Assembly: GCF_014287705.1 (NCBI RefSeq) | Contig: NZ_JACOOY010000001.1 | Coordinates: 186,001-250,000, forward strand | Reading direction: 5' to 3' | Source of the DNA: Dorea_D hominis | GTDB lineage: Bacteria; Bacillota; Clostridia; Lachnospirales; Lachnospiraceae | DNA length: 64,000 bases | In this document: one piece after another, positions 55,097-61,879 of the stretch | Numbering within the stretch: position 1 is the first letter of the stretch | How the letters are laid out: every line of letters starts with the position of its first letter | Translations under genes and position numbers: made by a program | The notes under the pieces: generated by a model | What the model saw: only the letters and a program-made list of their open reading frames with translations | Told to the model about the DNA's origin: nothing | The model's database searches: none

Positions 55097-55252
55097 CTAA
55101 GCGGTTTTCTCTTTTAAGTCCTTTAATTTTCCAACGATGAAATCCGAAAAGCTCCGGACAATCCGGTTCACCTCTTCCGGTGTCTTATCCCGGTATGCAT
55201 CATCGGAGATATGGCAGGTGCAGCCATTGTTGTTCATTGTTTCTACAATCAT
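55097..55252 (-). CDS. 51-residue phage protein, unknown
   Basis: MIVETMNNNGCTCHISDDA, then KTPEEVNRIVRSFSDF and a lysine-rich end. GCTC at 10-13 gives a CxC motif. AGGAGGG lies upstream of ATG 55252. Likely the first gene of the leftward early operon. Its stop codon lies in the small hairpin AACCGC/GCGGTT. Confidence 0.6.
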   Translation of the reverse strand: MIVETMNNNGCTCHISDDAYRDKTPEEVNRIVRSFSDFIVGKLKDLKEKTA

Positions 55253-55289
55253 CTTCCTGCCCTCCTGTGTTCTTATTTCATGTTATGTG

Positions 55290-55325
55290 GTACAGTTTGT
55301 ACTTGTTGCGGTTCTCTGGTATAAT
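55290..55325 (+). promoter_or_regulatory. Promoter with overlapping palindrome before the 118-residue gene
   Basis: TTGTAC (55297-55302), 17 bases, TATAAT (55320-55325). The palindrome GTACA-GTT-TGTAC (55290-55302) covers the -35 box and may bind a repressor. Confidence 0.55.
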
Positions 55326-55356
55326 TTTCCTATCAAATGATGAAAGGAATATTGAA

Positions 55357-55713
55357 ATGAACGAAGACTTCTCCAACATAAATCTTTACCGAAAGGAACG
55401 ATTCAAACTATTTTGTATGCGTTTCAGAAAATGCGTTTCCGGCAAATTTCTAGGTGAATCCTTATACGGATTATCTCGAATTAAATTTATCCAAGCTGTT
55501 TATGAATTTGAAGATGCTGTTGCTACGCAGCATCCAAAGGAAACGTTTTACCAACTTACGGATAGATATTTTCGCTATTGTGTATATCGACGAAATAAAT
55601 TTTATGATGGTAAAATATGGCCTTTTATCATTTCAATAGCCACTTCGGTTATTACTGCTATCGTTACGTCATACATCACTTCAAATATAGCAGTGCAATC
55701 AATATTGCATTAA
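55357..55713 (+). CDS. 118-residue protein with a C-terminal membrane anchor
   Basis: Starts at ATG 55357 (AAAGGAATATTG upstream). The first ~85 residues are basic and helical with many aromatics (FKLFCMRFRKCVSGK, YRYCVYRRNKF-like); the last ~27 form a membrane segment (IWPFIISIATSVITAIVTSY in part). No family recognised. Rightward orientation and own promoter place it outside the leftward early operon; possibly a lysogenic-conversion factor (inference). Its end overlaps the convergent small gene by 38 bases. Confidence 0.6.
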   Translation: MNEDFSNINLYRKERFKLFCMRFRKCVSGKFLGESLYGLSRIKFIQAVYEFEDAVATQHPKETFYQLTDRYFRYCVYRRNKFYDGKIWPFIISIATSVITAIVTSYITSNIAVQSILH

Positions 55714-55846
55714 CTGCTAAAAGTACTCCAATGATACTTCTGTAAATCTGCCGCCTACGGTATATCATTTTGAAGAATTTCTCTTCTTCCACCGATATGC
55801 CGTAGAAGTCGAAAAAACCGTCACGTTTTTTCTCCTCATTCTCCAT
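55676..55846 (-). CDS. Small membrane protein, convergent with 55357
   Basis: 56 residues from ATG 55846 (AAAGGAGA at 7 bases). Charged head (MENEEKKRDGFFDFYG), then RRRQIYRS and one membrane segment (~34-53). Overlaps the end of the 118-residue gene on the other strand. Function unknown. Confidence 0.55.
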   Translation of the reverse strand: MENEEKKRDGFFDFYGISVEEEKFFKMIYRRRQIYRSIIGVLLAVNAILIALLYLK

Positions 55847-56073
55847 CTGCTCATCTCCTTTCTTCTGAACCTGTTTCATCTGTTGCGAATAAGTAATCTA
55901 ATGATTTGTCTGGAAATTTTTCTTTCATATTTTTCTACCTTATTTTTCAACATTTTGTGTAAGAACGAATGTTTTTATACATTATATAGTATTTTAATAT
56001 TGACTCATCGCTATATTAGTAGTAATCTTGTATTAGAAGCTTCAAAAATCTAATAGAAAGGAATTGTTCCAAT

Positions 56074-56340
56074 ATGTCAAAATCAAAAATTGTAACCTAT
56101 GACTTGTGCAACTCTGGCAAAAATTACGATGAGCTATACACCTATTTAAAACAATATCCGTGGGCTCATATTACAGAATCCACTTGGTTTATCTCCACCG
56201 AAAAAACTTGCGTTACTATTCGCAACGAAATTAATCAAATTATTGATAATGATGATAGAGTTTTTGTTGGTGAATTAACTGGTGTAGCCGCTTGGCGGAA
56301 TACTCAATGCAGTTCTGAATTTCTTAAAGAACATCTTTAA
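56074..56340 (+). CDS. Small Cas2-fold-like (SinR-type) phage protein
   Basis: 88 residues. IVTYDLCNSGKNYDELYTYLKQYPWAHITESTWFIST, in parts, matches small proteins annotated SinR-like, which resemble Cas2/VapD ferredoxin folds with an early YDL motif (Asp about residue 10). It may be a small nuclease; no CRISPR array is present. RBS AAAGGAATTG precedes the ATG, and a clear terminator follows. The preceding 227-bp gap shows only a weak TTGACT-type promoter near 56001. Confidence 0.5.
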   Translation: MSKSKIVTYDLCNSGKNYDELYTYLKQYPWAHITESTWFISTEKTCVTIRNEINQIIDNDDRVFVGELTGVAAWRNTQCSSEFLKEHL

Positions 56341-56343
56341 TGC

Positions 56344-56505
56344 CTAGCTTTGAGAGTTGTTATATACAGCTCTCTTTTTTATTGTTATTTCTTCAACAGA
56401 TTCATCAATATACTTAACTACCTCGCGTTTTAATTTATCAACACTACAAAATTCTTCCTTGCTTCCTTGCGCCTCTTCGTCTACTATCAGAATCACTTCT
56501 ATCAC
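56344..56505 (-). CDS. 53-residue protein coupled to the second repressor gene
   Basis: GTG 56505 overlaps the TGA of the XRE gene (GTGA), with AAAGGAG just upstream. Sequence VIEVILIVDEEAQGSKEEF, then a basic end (ITIKKRAVY). Unknown. Too short for usual gene cutoffs; the overlap argues that it is real. Its stop lies over the terminator of the convergent 56074 gene. Confidence 0.5.
   Translation of the reverse strand: MIEVILIVDEEAQGSKEEFCSVDKLKREVVKYIDESVEEITIKKRAVYNNSQS
56352..56380 (+). terminator. Terminator of the 56074 gene
   Basis: GAGAGTTGT (56352-56360) pairs with ACAGCTCTC (56366-56374) with one G-U pair, then T6 (56375-56380). Confidence 0.8.
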
Positions 56506-56759
56506 TCTCCTTTCTCAATTCCAAAAAGATAATTTGCATCAATTCCAAACTCTCTTATAACTTTTAATATCGAACTTATATCCGCCGCACGCATGATTCT
56601 TCTGCCATTTAACATGTCGTTTAGCTCTTGCGCTGTGTAACCCGCTCGATTTGCAATCGACGTTTGTTTAAGTCCTTTTTCAGTTATAGCTTCTTTTAAT
56701 CTAATTGCGACTATACTGTTTGATGATGTTATATCAAGCAACTTATCCACCTCCTTCAA
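56502..56759 (-). CDS. XRE-type HTH regulator (Cro/antirepressor-like)
   Basis: 85 residues with a central HTH (KGLKQTSIANRAGYTAQELNDML in parts). It diverges from the main repressor across the operator region 56763-56837. RBS AAGGAGG precedes its start. By position it is the Cro-like regulator of the leftward genes; the order after it (53-residue gene) is odd because the large leftward early operon begins further left. Confidence 0.75.
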   Translation of the reverse strand: MKEVDKLLDITSSNSIVAIRLKEAITEKGLKQTSIANRAGYTAQELNDMLNGRRIMRAADISSILKVIREFGIDANYLFGIEKGE

Positions 56760-56762
56760 ATA

Positions 56763-56837
56763 AACAAGTTTCTTGTTGTTTTAAATATTATTACAAGTTT
56801 CTTGTTTTGTCAATACCTTTTTAACAATTTTCTTGTT
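56763..56837. promoter_or_regulatory. Three palindromic operators of the phage switch
   Basis: AACAAGTTTCTTGTT at 56763-56777, TACAAGTTTCTTGTT at 56792-56806, and AACAATTTTCTTGTT at 56823-56837 (one change). Steps of 29 and 31 bp, about three helical turns. They lie between the two divergent regulator genes; the middle one sits in the leftward promoter and the third just above the rightward -35 box. Confidence 0.85.
56785..56813 (-). promoter_or_regulatory. Leftward switch promoter
   Basis: TTGACA (56813-56808), 17 bases, TAATAT (56790-56785), with operator 2 in the spacer. Confidence 0.55.
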
Positions 56838-56845
56838 ATTCAATA

Positions 56846-56874
56846 TTGACACAGCAAGATTTATGAAATACAAT
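56846..56874 (+). promoter_or_regulatory. Rightward repressor promoter
   Basis: TTGACA (56846-56851), 17 bases, TACAAT (56869-56874); 34 bases before the repressor ATG. Operator 3 ends 9 bases upstream of the -35 box. Confidence 0.8.
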
Positions 56875-56908
56875 ACCTATATAAAATAAATGAAATGAGG
56901 CGAAATAA

Positions 56909-57382
56909 ATGAGTGTTGGTAGCAGAATAAGAGAATTGCGAGAAAGTAAAGATATTTCCCGAAGCGAATTAGCAGAAGCCATAGGTGTAACCGTCGGTGC
57001 CGTTTCAAATTACGAAAACGAAGTCAGTTCTCCCAAAGAACCTATTTTATTTAAAATAATGAAAGCTCTTAAATGTGACGCTAATTACCTTTTTCAAGAT
57101 TCTATCAACTTTCCTAATATGGATCTCACCGTTTCGGTTGCTGAGCGTGATCTAATAAAAAAATACAGAGATCTTGATTCATTTGGGCAAGAAACCGTTT
57201 CTTATATTTTAAACAGAGAATCTGAACGTGTTAAAAATATTCAAAAAATCTTATGTCGTTCATTTTCAACAAACGAGCCATCCTATTTGATGACAGATGC
57301 AGCGCAACCGCGTACAGATATTTCAGTTCCCGAAGATGAAGATACGTCTGATGACGATATCATGAGTGCTGAAGATTTCTAA
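56909..57382 (+). CDS. CI-like XRE repressor
   Basis: 157 residues. N-terminal HTH (RIRELRESKDISRSELAEAIGVTVGAVSNYE in parts, ~6-36), then a linker and an acidic C-terminus. No S24 self-cleavage motif is visible, so release would depend on the ImmA-like protein encoded next. It is the lysogeny repressor by size, domain and position between operators and immA. Confidence 0.82.
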   Translation: MSVGSRIRELRESKDISRSELAEAIGVTVGAVSNYENEVSSPKEPILFKIMKALKCDANYLFQDSINFPNMDLTVSVAERDLIKKYRDLDSFGQETVSYILNRESERVKNIQKILCRSFSTNEPSYLMTDAAQPRTDISVPEDEDTSDDDIMSAEDF

Positions 57383-57431
57383 GTCCTTTTTATTGAACAG
57401 GTGAGTTATTATAATTATCTTGGAGGTGTTT

Positions 57432-57896
57432 ATGATGAATGCTTATGAAGCACTTTTGGATGAAGCCTGCGATATGGGACTTACAGTAAAAGAAAAACCA
57501 TTAAAGTATAACAACGGTCGGATCAAAGGAAACCGGATTGCAATCCGACAGGATATCGATACAACAACCGAAAAAGCCTGCGTCCTTGCCGAAGAGCTTG
57601 GTCACCACTACACTTCGGTTGGAAACATCATTGATATGGATAGCTCTTCCAATCGGAAGCAAGAACGACAGGCAAGATTATGGGCATATAACAAACAGAT
57701 CGGACTCAAAGGTCTGGTCAGAGCATACGAACATGGTTGTACTGCCAGCCATGAGATTGCAGAATATCTGGATGTCACAGAAGAAGCTCTGCAAGAATGC
57801 ATTGAATTTTATCGGGATAAATACGGGGAATACAAGACAGTTGAACATTACATCATATTTTTTATTCCGCATCTGGCAGTGTTGAAGAAGATATGA
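57432..57896 (+). CDS. ImmA/IrrE-family protein with altered zinc motif
   Basis: 154 residues from ATG 57432 (GGAGGTG upstream; TTG 57420 lies in the RBS). ImmA-like: CVLAEELGHHYT stands where HExxH is expected, so the first His is replaced by Glu and zinc binding is uncertain, though a second E and two His remain. Sequence and gene order (repressor, then ImmA) match phage induction proteases that cut the repressor after DNA damage. Spacing 49 bases from the repressor. Confidence 0.72.
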   Translation: MMNAYEALLDEACDMGLTVKEKPLKYNNGRIKGNRIAIRQDIDTTTEKACVLAEELGHHYTSVGNIIDMDSSSNRKQERQARLWAYNKQIGLKGLVRAYEHGCTASHEIAEYLDVTEEALQECIEFYRDKYGEYKTVEHYIIFFIPHLAVLKKI

Positions 57897-57932
57897 TTGC
57901 CTAGAGCGATTATATAGAAGGAGTGAAAACAT

Positions 57933-58397
57933 ATGAAAAAGAAAATTTTAGCAATCAGTTTAGCAACCTTAATGGCAGTGTCTCTGTCAGCTTGTAGCAG
58001 TAGTGATTCTGGATCATCGGATAAATCCGCTCAAAAAACTACTGAAAAGTCTACTGAAAAGACTACTGAAACTAAGAAAGAGACAAAGAAAACCTACGAA
58101 AGTATCTTAACCGACTACACAAAGAAAATTAAAAAAGCTACACCTGGTCTAATCAAGGAATACAAGAAGGATTCAAAAGGTGTAACAGATATGAACAAAC
58201 TCGCAAAAATTTGCAATGCAAAAGTAGAAAAATTAGCAAAGATTACAAACGATGGAGTTGAGGAAATGGCTAAAGTCATGCAGGAAAATGGAGATAAATA
58301 TGAAATTTACGAATCCTGGGCTGGTAAGTTACAGGATGTATATACAGACTACGCCGGAAAAATCCAAGATGCTTACATGGATTCTGCTACAAAATAA
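57933..58397 (+). CDS. Lipoprotein encoded in the lysogeny module
   Basis: 154 residues. Signal peptide with lipobox LSAC (Cys 21), then a Ser/Thr/Lys-rich linker (~22-55) and a helical domain (DYTKKIKKATPGLIKEY, LAKICNAKVEKLAKI). No family recognised. Its position between immA and the integrase, and its surface placement, resemble superinfection-exclusion lipoproteins such as Ltp of phage TP-J34; that function is inference. Confidence 0.7.
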   Translation: MKKKILAISLATLMAVSLSACSSSDSGSSDKSAQKTTEKSTEKTTETKKETKKTYESILTDYTKKIKKATPGLIKEYKKDSKGVTDMNKLAKICNAKVEKLAKITNDGVEEMAKVMQENGDKYEIYESWAGKLQDVYTDYAGKIQDAYMDSATK

Positions 58398-58437
58398 TCC
58401 TTAACTGAAATTCAATGCTTAGGTCTGACTCGTATAC

Positions 58438-58555
58438 TTGACACATTCTTTTGTGCGGTATAATATATTTTATACAAAGCGTCATGCACGCACAAAATCA
58501 TGATCTTGCCTATATGGCATCAAGAGTCAGACCTCGTAGAAATACGAGGTCTTTT
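58438..58555 (+). ncRNA. Predicted small RNA / attenuator before the Uma2 gene
   Basis: Promoter TTGACA (58438-58443) with TATAAT (58459-58464) or TAATAT (58461-58466). A transcript from about 58471 would end at a 9-bp hairpin with GAAA loop (58530-58551) and T4, before the Uma2 RBS. A second stem with TGCC/GGCA lies near 58506-58520. Perfect 11-bp inverted repeats AGGTCTGACTC (58421-58431) and GAGTCAGACCT (58524-58534) bound the unit. Confidence 0.5.
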
Positions 58556-58592
58556 ACGTTACCAGATATGATTCCAAGAAAGGAGCGATCTT

Positions 58593-59138
58593 ATGCCATT
58601 ATCAAAATCAAACACATACACAATTGAAGATATCTACGCTCTTCCGGAAGGAAAAAGGGCGGAACTGATTGATGGACAGATCTATGATATGGCACCGCCG
58701 AGTTATCAGCATCAGCGACTCGTGATGAAGCTTTCCGCCACATTGAGAAACTATATTAAATCAAAAGGTGGATCATGCGAGGTCTTCCCTGCTCCGTTTG
58801 CGGTATTTATCAAAAAGGATGATACGAATTATGTAGAGCCGGATATCAGCGTAATTTGCGATAAAAACAAAATCTCTAACCGCGGATGCGAAGGGGCACC
58901 GGATTTTGTAATCGAAATTGTATCTCCGAGCAGCCGCAAGATGGACTACTCGTTAAAAAATGCATTATACTCAGACGCTGATGTCCGCGAATACTGGATT
59001 GTTGATCCAGCCAGAGAACGCACTACTGTATACCGATACGAAGAAGATGTTGCACCGATTATCATTCCTTTTGATAATTATGTAAAAGTCGGAATCTATG
59101 GCGATCTTAAAATCTGTATTGCGGATCTGCTGAAATAA
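58593..59138 (+). CDS. Uma2-family endonuclease-fold protein
   Basis: 181 residues, standard for Uma2 (PD-(D/E)xK superfamily). LPEGKRAELIDGQIYDMAPPS (in parts), VEPDISVICD and VIEIVSPSSRKMDY fit the catalytic core, with Asp in EPDISV and Glu in IEIVS. Uma2 proteins are widespread, biologically unclear nucleases. RBS AAAGGAG lies upstream of ATG 58593. Acquired cargo in the lysogeny region. Confidence 0.85.
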   Translation: MPLSKSNTYTIEDIYALPEGKRAELIDGQIYDMAPPSYQHQRLVMKLSATLRNYIKSKGGSCEVFPAPFAVFIKKDDTNYVEPDISVICDKNKISNRGCEGAPDFVIEIVSPSSRKMDYSLKNALYSDADVREYWIVDPARERTTVYRYEEDVAPIIIPFDNYVKVGIYGDLKICIADLLK

Positions 59139-59278
59139 AAAAATCGCCTCCACACAGTGAAAGCGATTAATGACAGCTAGTTCAGAATATCATAAAAAAT
59201 AATACATTGCAAAGGGAAAATGCATTTTTTATGTTTTTTTATTATAAAAATGTTGATTTTTTTCTACTTTGGGCATAT
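59139..59278. other. AT-rich gap after the Uma2 gene
   Basis: No gene seen. A short stem AATCGC/GCGATT (59148-59171) has its T-run on the minus strand, and a very AT-rich stretch (59190-59275) leads into the NYN promoter. Confidence 0.45.
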
Positions 59279-59306
59279 TATAATTGTACATCACAATATG
59301 TGATGC
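59279..59306 (+). promoter_or_regulatory. -10 box and palindrome before the NYN module
   Basis: TATAAT at 59279-59284. The palindrome CATCACA-ATA-TGTGATG (59289-59305) lies at the expected start of transcription and may bind a repressor. The -35 region is poor (TTGATT at 59253-59258 with a long spacer). Confidence 0.5.
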
Positions 59307-59418
59307 TTAATTGAATTTTTGCGAAATGCGAAAACACAGTAACATGTATAAGTTACGTTAAACGCGTCCCAGGTAGTAAGTCCCCAATATACGGGTAAGG
59401 CTGAAACCTGGGATTTTT
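59291..59418 (+). ncRNA. Predicted structured RNA with kissing loops, upstream of the NYN gene
   Basis: Hairpin 1: GTAAC (59339-59343), loop ATGTATAA, GTTAC (59352-59356). Hairpin 2: perfect 8-bp stem TCCCAGGT (59367-59374)/ACCTGGGA (59406-59413), inner AGTC/GGCT and CCC/GGG stems, loop AATATAC (59386-59392), then T5. Loop 1 GTATA (59346-59350) is complementary to loop 2 TATAC (59388-59392). Ending in a terminator-like stem 18 bases before the NYN ATG. Confidence 0.6.
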
Positions 59419-59435
59419 CAATATAAGGAGGAAAT

Positions 59436-60098
59436 ATGAAAACAGCTATACTTGTAGATGGCGGCTTTTATCGCAGGCGAGCTTACGCAGCATTTGGAGA
59501 TAAGCCACCGAAAGAACGAGCCGATGAACTTTGTAACTATTGCAGGAGACACTTGCACACTCACGGCGAATCAAATGAACTTTATAGAATATTTTATTAT
59601 GATTGCCCTCCTATGACGGCGCAAATATATCATCCATTAACAAAAAAGGCTGTCAATTTTGCAAAATCAGATACATATATCTGGGCAAATGATTTTTTCA
59701 ACGAATTAAAAAGAAAGCGAAAAGTTGCATTACGGATGGGAGAGCTTTCCGAGCAGAATGCTCATTATATATTAAAAAACAACGTACTTAATAAACTTAT
59801 GCGCGGGGATATAGCTGTTTCTGATATAAAAGAATCCGATTTTCTTTTTGACGTTGAACAGAAAGGTGTTGATATGAGAATTGGATTGGATATTGCGTCA
59901 CTTTCTTATAAAAAGCAAGTCGATCAAATAGTTCTCATCTCTGGAGATAGCGATTTTGTATCAGCCGCCAAACTTGCACGTAGAGAAGGCATCGATTTTA
60001 TACTTGATGCACTTCATACAAATATTAAGCCAAACCTATTCGAACACATCGATGGTTTGCGCACATGTGATAATGCATTTAAACCGAAAACAAAATAA
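59436..60098 (+). CDS. NYN-domain (PIN-like) ribonuclease
   Basis: 220 residues. Starts KTAILVDGGFYRRR (first catalytic Asp, about residue 8), then EQKGVDMRIGLDIA (Asp cluster ~150-158) and QIVLISGDSDFVSAAKLAR (~167-185, the DSDF acidic motif). This is the NYN/LabA fold, a PIN-like nuclease that cuts RNA. GGAGG precedes ATG 59436. It is placed directly after a terminator-ended structured RNA, like the toxin in a type III toxin-antitoxin locus. Confidence 0.85.
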   Translation: MKTAILVDGGFYRRRAYAAFGDKPPKERADELCNYCRRHLHTHGESNELYRIFYYDCPPMTAQIYHPLTKKAVNFAKSDTYIWANDFFNELKRKRKVALRMGELSEQNAHYILKNNVLNKLMRGDIAVSDIKESDFLFDVEQKGVDMRIGLDIASLSYKKQVDQIVLISGDSDFVSAAKLARREGIDFILDALHTNIKPNLFEHIDGLRTCDNAFKPKTK

Positions 60099-60242
60099 AA
60101 TAAGAAAACCGCCCCTGCTACCAACAGGAACGGTCTCTCGAATACTATACAGTGCCTAGGCACGATATAATAATCCCTGAACAAGAATATTATATCACAT
60201 TTCCCCGGCACCGTGTAGGTGTTATTTTTGTACTCATTTTTA

Positions 60243-60265
60243 GTGCGACGTCGCACATATATACT
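60243..60265 (+). promoter_or_regulatory. Integrase promoter region with a 14-bp perfect palindrome
   Basis: GTGCGACGTCGCAC at 60243-60256 is a perfect palindrome, followed by TATACT (60260-60265), a good -10. The palindrome fills most of the spacer, so a bound protein would block or remodel the promoter. Another 12-bp palindrome, GTGCCTAGGCAC, lies at 60152-60163. Confidence 0.65.
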
Positions 60266-60282
60266 AAGGAAAGGTGATACAT

Positions 60283-61845
60283 ATGCAATATGAAGAATAT
60301 CTTATCTATCTCCGGAAGTCCCGAAGTGATGCTTCTCTGGAAGCTATGGGCGTGGATGTCCTGGAACGGCATGAGCAGATCTTACTTGATCTTGCCAAAC
60401 GAATGAACTTATCCATTGGCGGGATTTATCGTGAAGTCGTTTCCGGAGAGTCTATATCCGCGCGTCCGGAAATGCAGAAGCTTTTATCTGAAGTTGAATC
60501 CGGACGTTGGGAAGGTGTACTCGTAATGGAAGTGGAACGTCTGGCGAGAGGTGATACTGTCGATCAGGGAATTGTTCAAAGAGCTTTCCAATATTCCGGA
60601 ACGAAGATCATCACTCCAACAAAGACCTATAATCCAAATAATGAATTTGACGAAGAATACTTTGAGTTCGGACTCTTCATGAGCCGGAGGGAATACAAGA
60701 CAATCCGCCGCCGGATGCGCGCCGGTGTGACTGCTGCCGTGAAGGAAGGAAAATGGCCGTTCAATCAGGCACCCTACGGCTGGCAGCGCGTGAAGCTCGA
60801 ACATGGGCGTGGATGGGTTCTCGCTCCGGATCCGGACGAAGCTCCGGTCGTGAAACTTATCTTCCAGCTCTATACCGGTCCCGATCGCATCGGAATTACC
60901 CACATCTGCAGATATCTGGACAACCGGGGAATCAAGCCAAGGAACGGAGATACCTGGCTGGAATGCAGCGTCATGGGAATCTTAAGGAACATTGTCAATG
61001 ATCAGCGAGTCGGCATTGGGCGAAGAAAGGTTATAAAGCAGGTCCAGAACGGTTCTGTCAGTAAGGTGCGTCCTCACAGTGATTACGATTTCACTGCTCC
61101 AGGACTGCAGCCACGATTGATTGATCATGATGTATTTCTGGAAGCGCAGGAGTATCTCGCCAGGAACTCTCACAAGCTGCCGGAGTCTTACGGCATAAAG
61201 AATCCTCTTGCCGGAATCCTGGTCTGCTCCTGCTGCGGAAAGAAAATGCAGAGAAGACCGGCTTCCAGGGACGGCTCTTCCGGAAGATGTCCATATGACG
61301 TTTTAATGTGCAATACCAGAGGCTGTCCCACCATCGGCTCAACGCTTGAGCTGGTAGAGCGTGAACTCATACAGGCACTATCCGACTGGGTAGCTGGATA
61401 CCAGTTAGATCCAACTCTGGAAGTTGAGAACAAAGTTCCGGAAAAAGAACAGCTTCTCTCTTCTGCTGTCAGCAACCATGATTTATTATTAAAGCAAAAT
61501 GGAAACTTATACGATCTGTTGGAACAGGGAGTCTACACCACCGAGATCTTTCTGGAGCGTTCACACGAATTGCAGAAACGTATCAAAGAATCGGAAGCAC
61601 ATATAGAAATTCTAAAAAAAGATCTGGAATATGAAAAAGAGAAAATAGCAAACATAGAGAACTTCATCCCTTCCTGCAAGGAACTTCTCTCCTGCTACTG
61701 GGACTTATCCGTCCAGGACCGGAACAAAGCTCTGAAAATGCTCCTGGAAAGTGTCGAATACACGAAAACGAAGCGAAATCGTAAGGGAGATAAGGATAAT
61801 CCTACTTTTACACTGAATTTAAAGCCCCGAATCCCGCGTATTTAG
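60283..61845 (+). CDS. Large serine recombinase (integrase/excisionase of the element)
   Basis: 520 residues from ATG 60283 (AAGGAAAGG upstream; GTG 60274 is possible). Resolvase domain (~1-145): YLIYLRKSRSD with the nucleophile Ser near residue 12-14, VSGESISARPEM and MEVERLARGD. Recombinase domain (~165-290): APYGWQ. Zinc ribbon CSCCGKKM...CNTRGCP (~310-345) and a coiled coil (~385-460), the marks of large serine recombinases that act on short attP/attB sites. It ends 35 bases from attR. The B. subtilis counterpart SpoIVCA excises skin from sigK. Confidence 0.95.
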   Translation: MQYEEYLIYLRKSRSDASLEAMGVDVLERHEQILLDLAKRMNLSIGGIYREVVSGESISARPEMQKLLSEVESGRWEGVLVMEVERLARGDTVDQGIVQRAFQYSGTKIITPTKTYNPNNEFDEEYFEFGLFMSRREYKTIRRRMRAGVTAAVKEGKWPFNQAPYGWQRVKLEHGRGWVLAPDPDEAPVVKLIFQLYTGPDRIGITHICRYLDNRGIKPRNGDTWLECSVMGILRNIVNDQRVGIGRRKVIKQVQNGSVSKVRPHSDYDFTAPGLQPRLIDHDVFLEAQEYLARNSHKLPESYGIKNPLAGILVCSCCGKKMQRRPASRDGSSGRCPYDVLMCNTRGCPTIGSTLELVERELIQALSDWVAGYQLDPTLEVENKVPEKEQLLSSAVSNHDLLLKQNGNLYDLLEQGVYTTEIFLERSHELQKRIKESEAHIEILKKDLEYEKEKIANIENFIPSCKELLSCYWDLSVQDRNKALKMLLESVEYTKTKRNRKGDKDNPTFTLNLKPRIPRI

Positions 61846-61854
61846 GGGCTTTTT
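61821..61854 (+). terminator. Terminator overlapping the integrase stop codon
   Basis: AAAGCCCC (61821-61828) pairs with GGGGCTTT (61845-61852), T5 follows. The TAG stop is in the loop region. Confidence 0.85.
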
Positions 61855-61879
61855 CATTAGCGACAACATTTATGGGCGC

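Noticed and set aside
56074..56340. CRISPR-Cas locus
   Set aside because: The only hint is one Cas2-fold-like small protein; no repeat-spacer array or other cas genes are present in the window.
60105..60135. Terminator for the NYN gene
   Set aside because: The stem ACCG..CCTG/CAGG..CGGT has its T-run on the minus strand only, so it does not look like a terminator for the plus-strand NYN gene.
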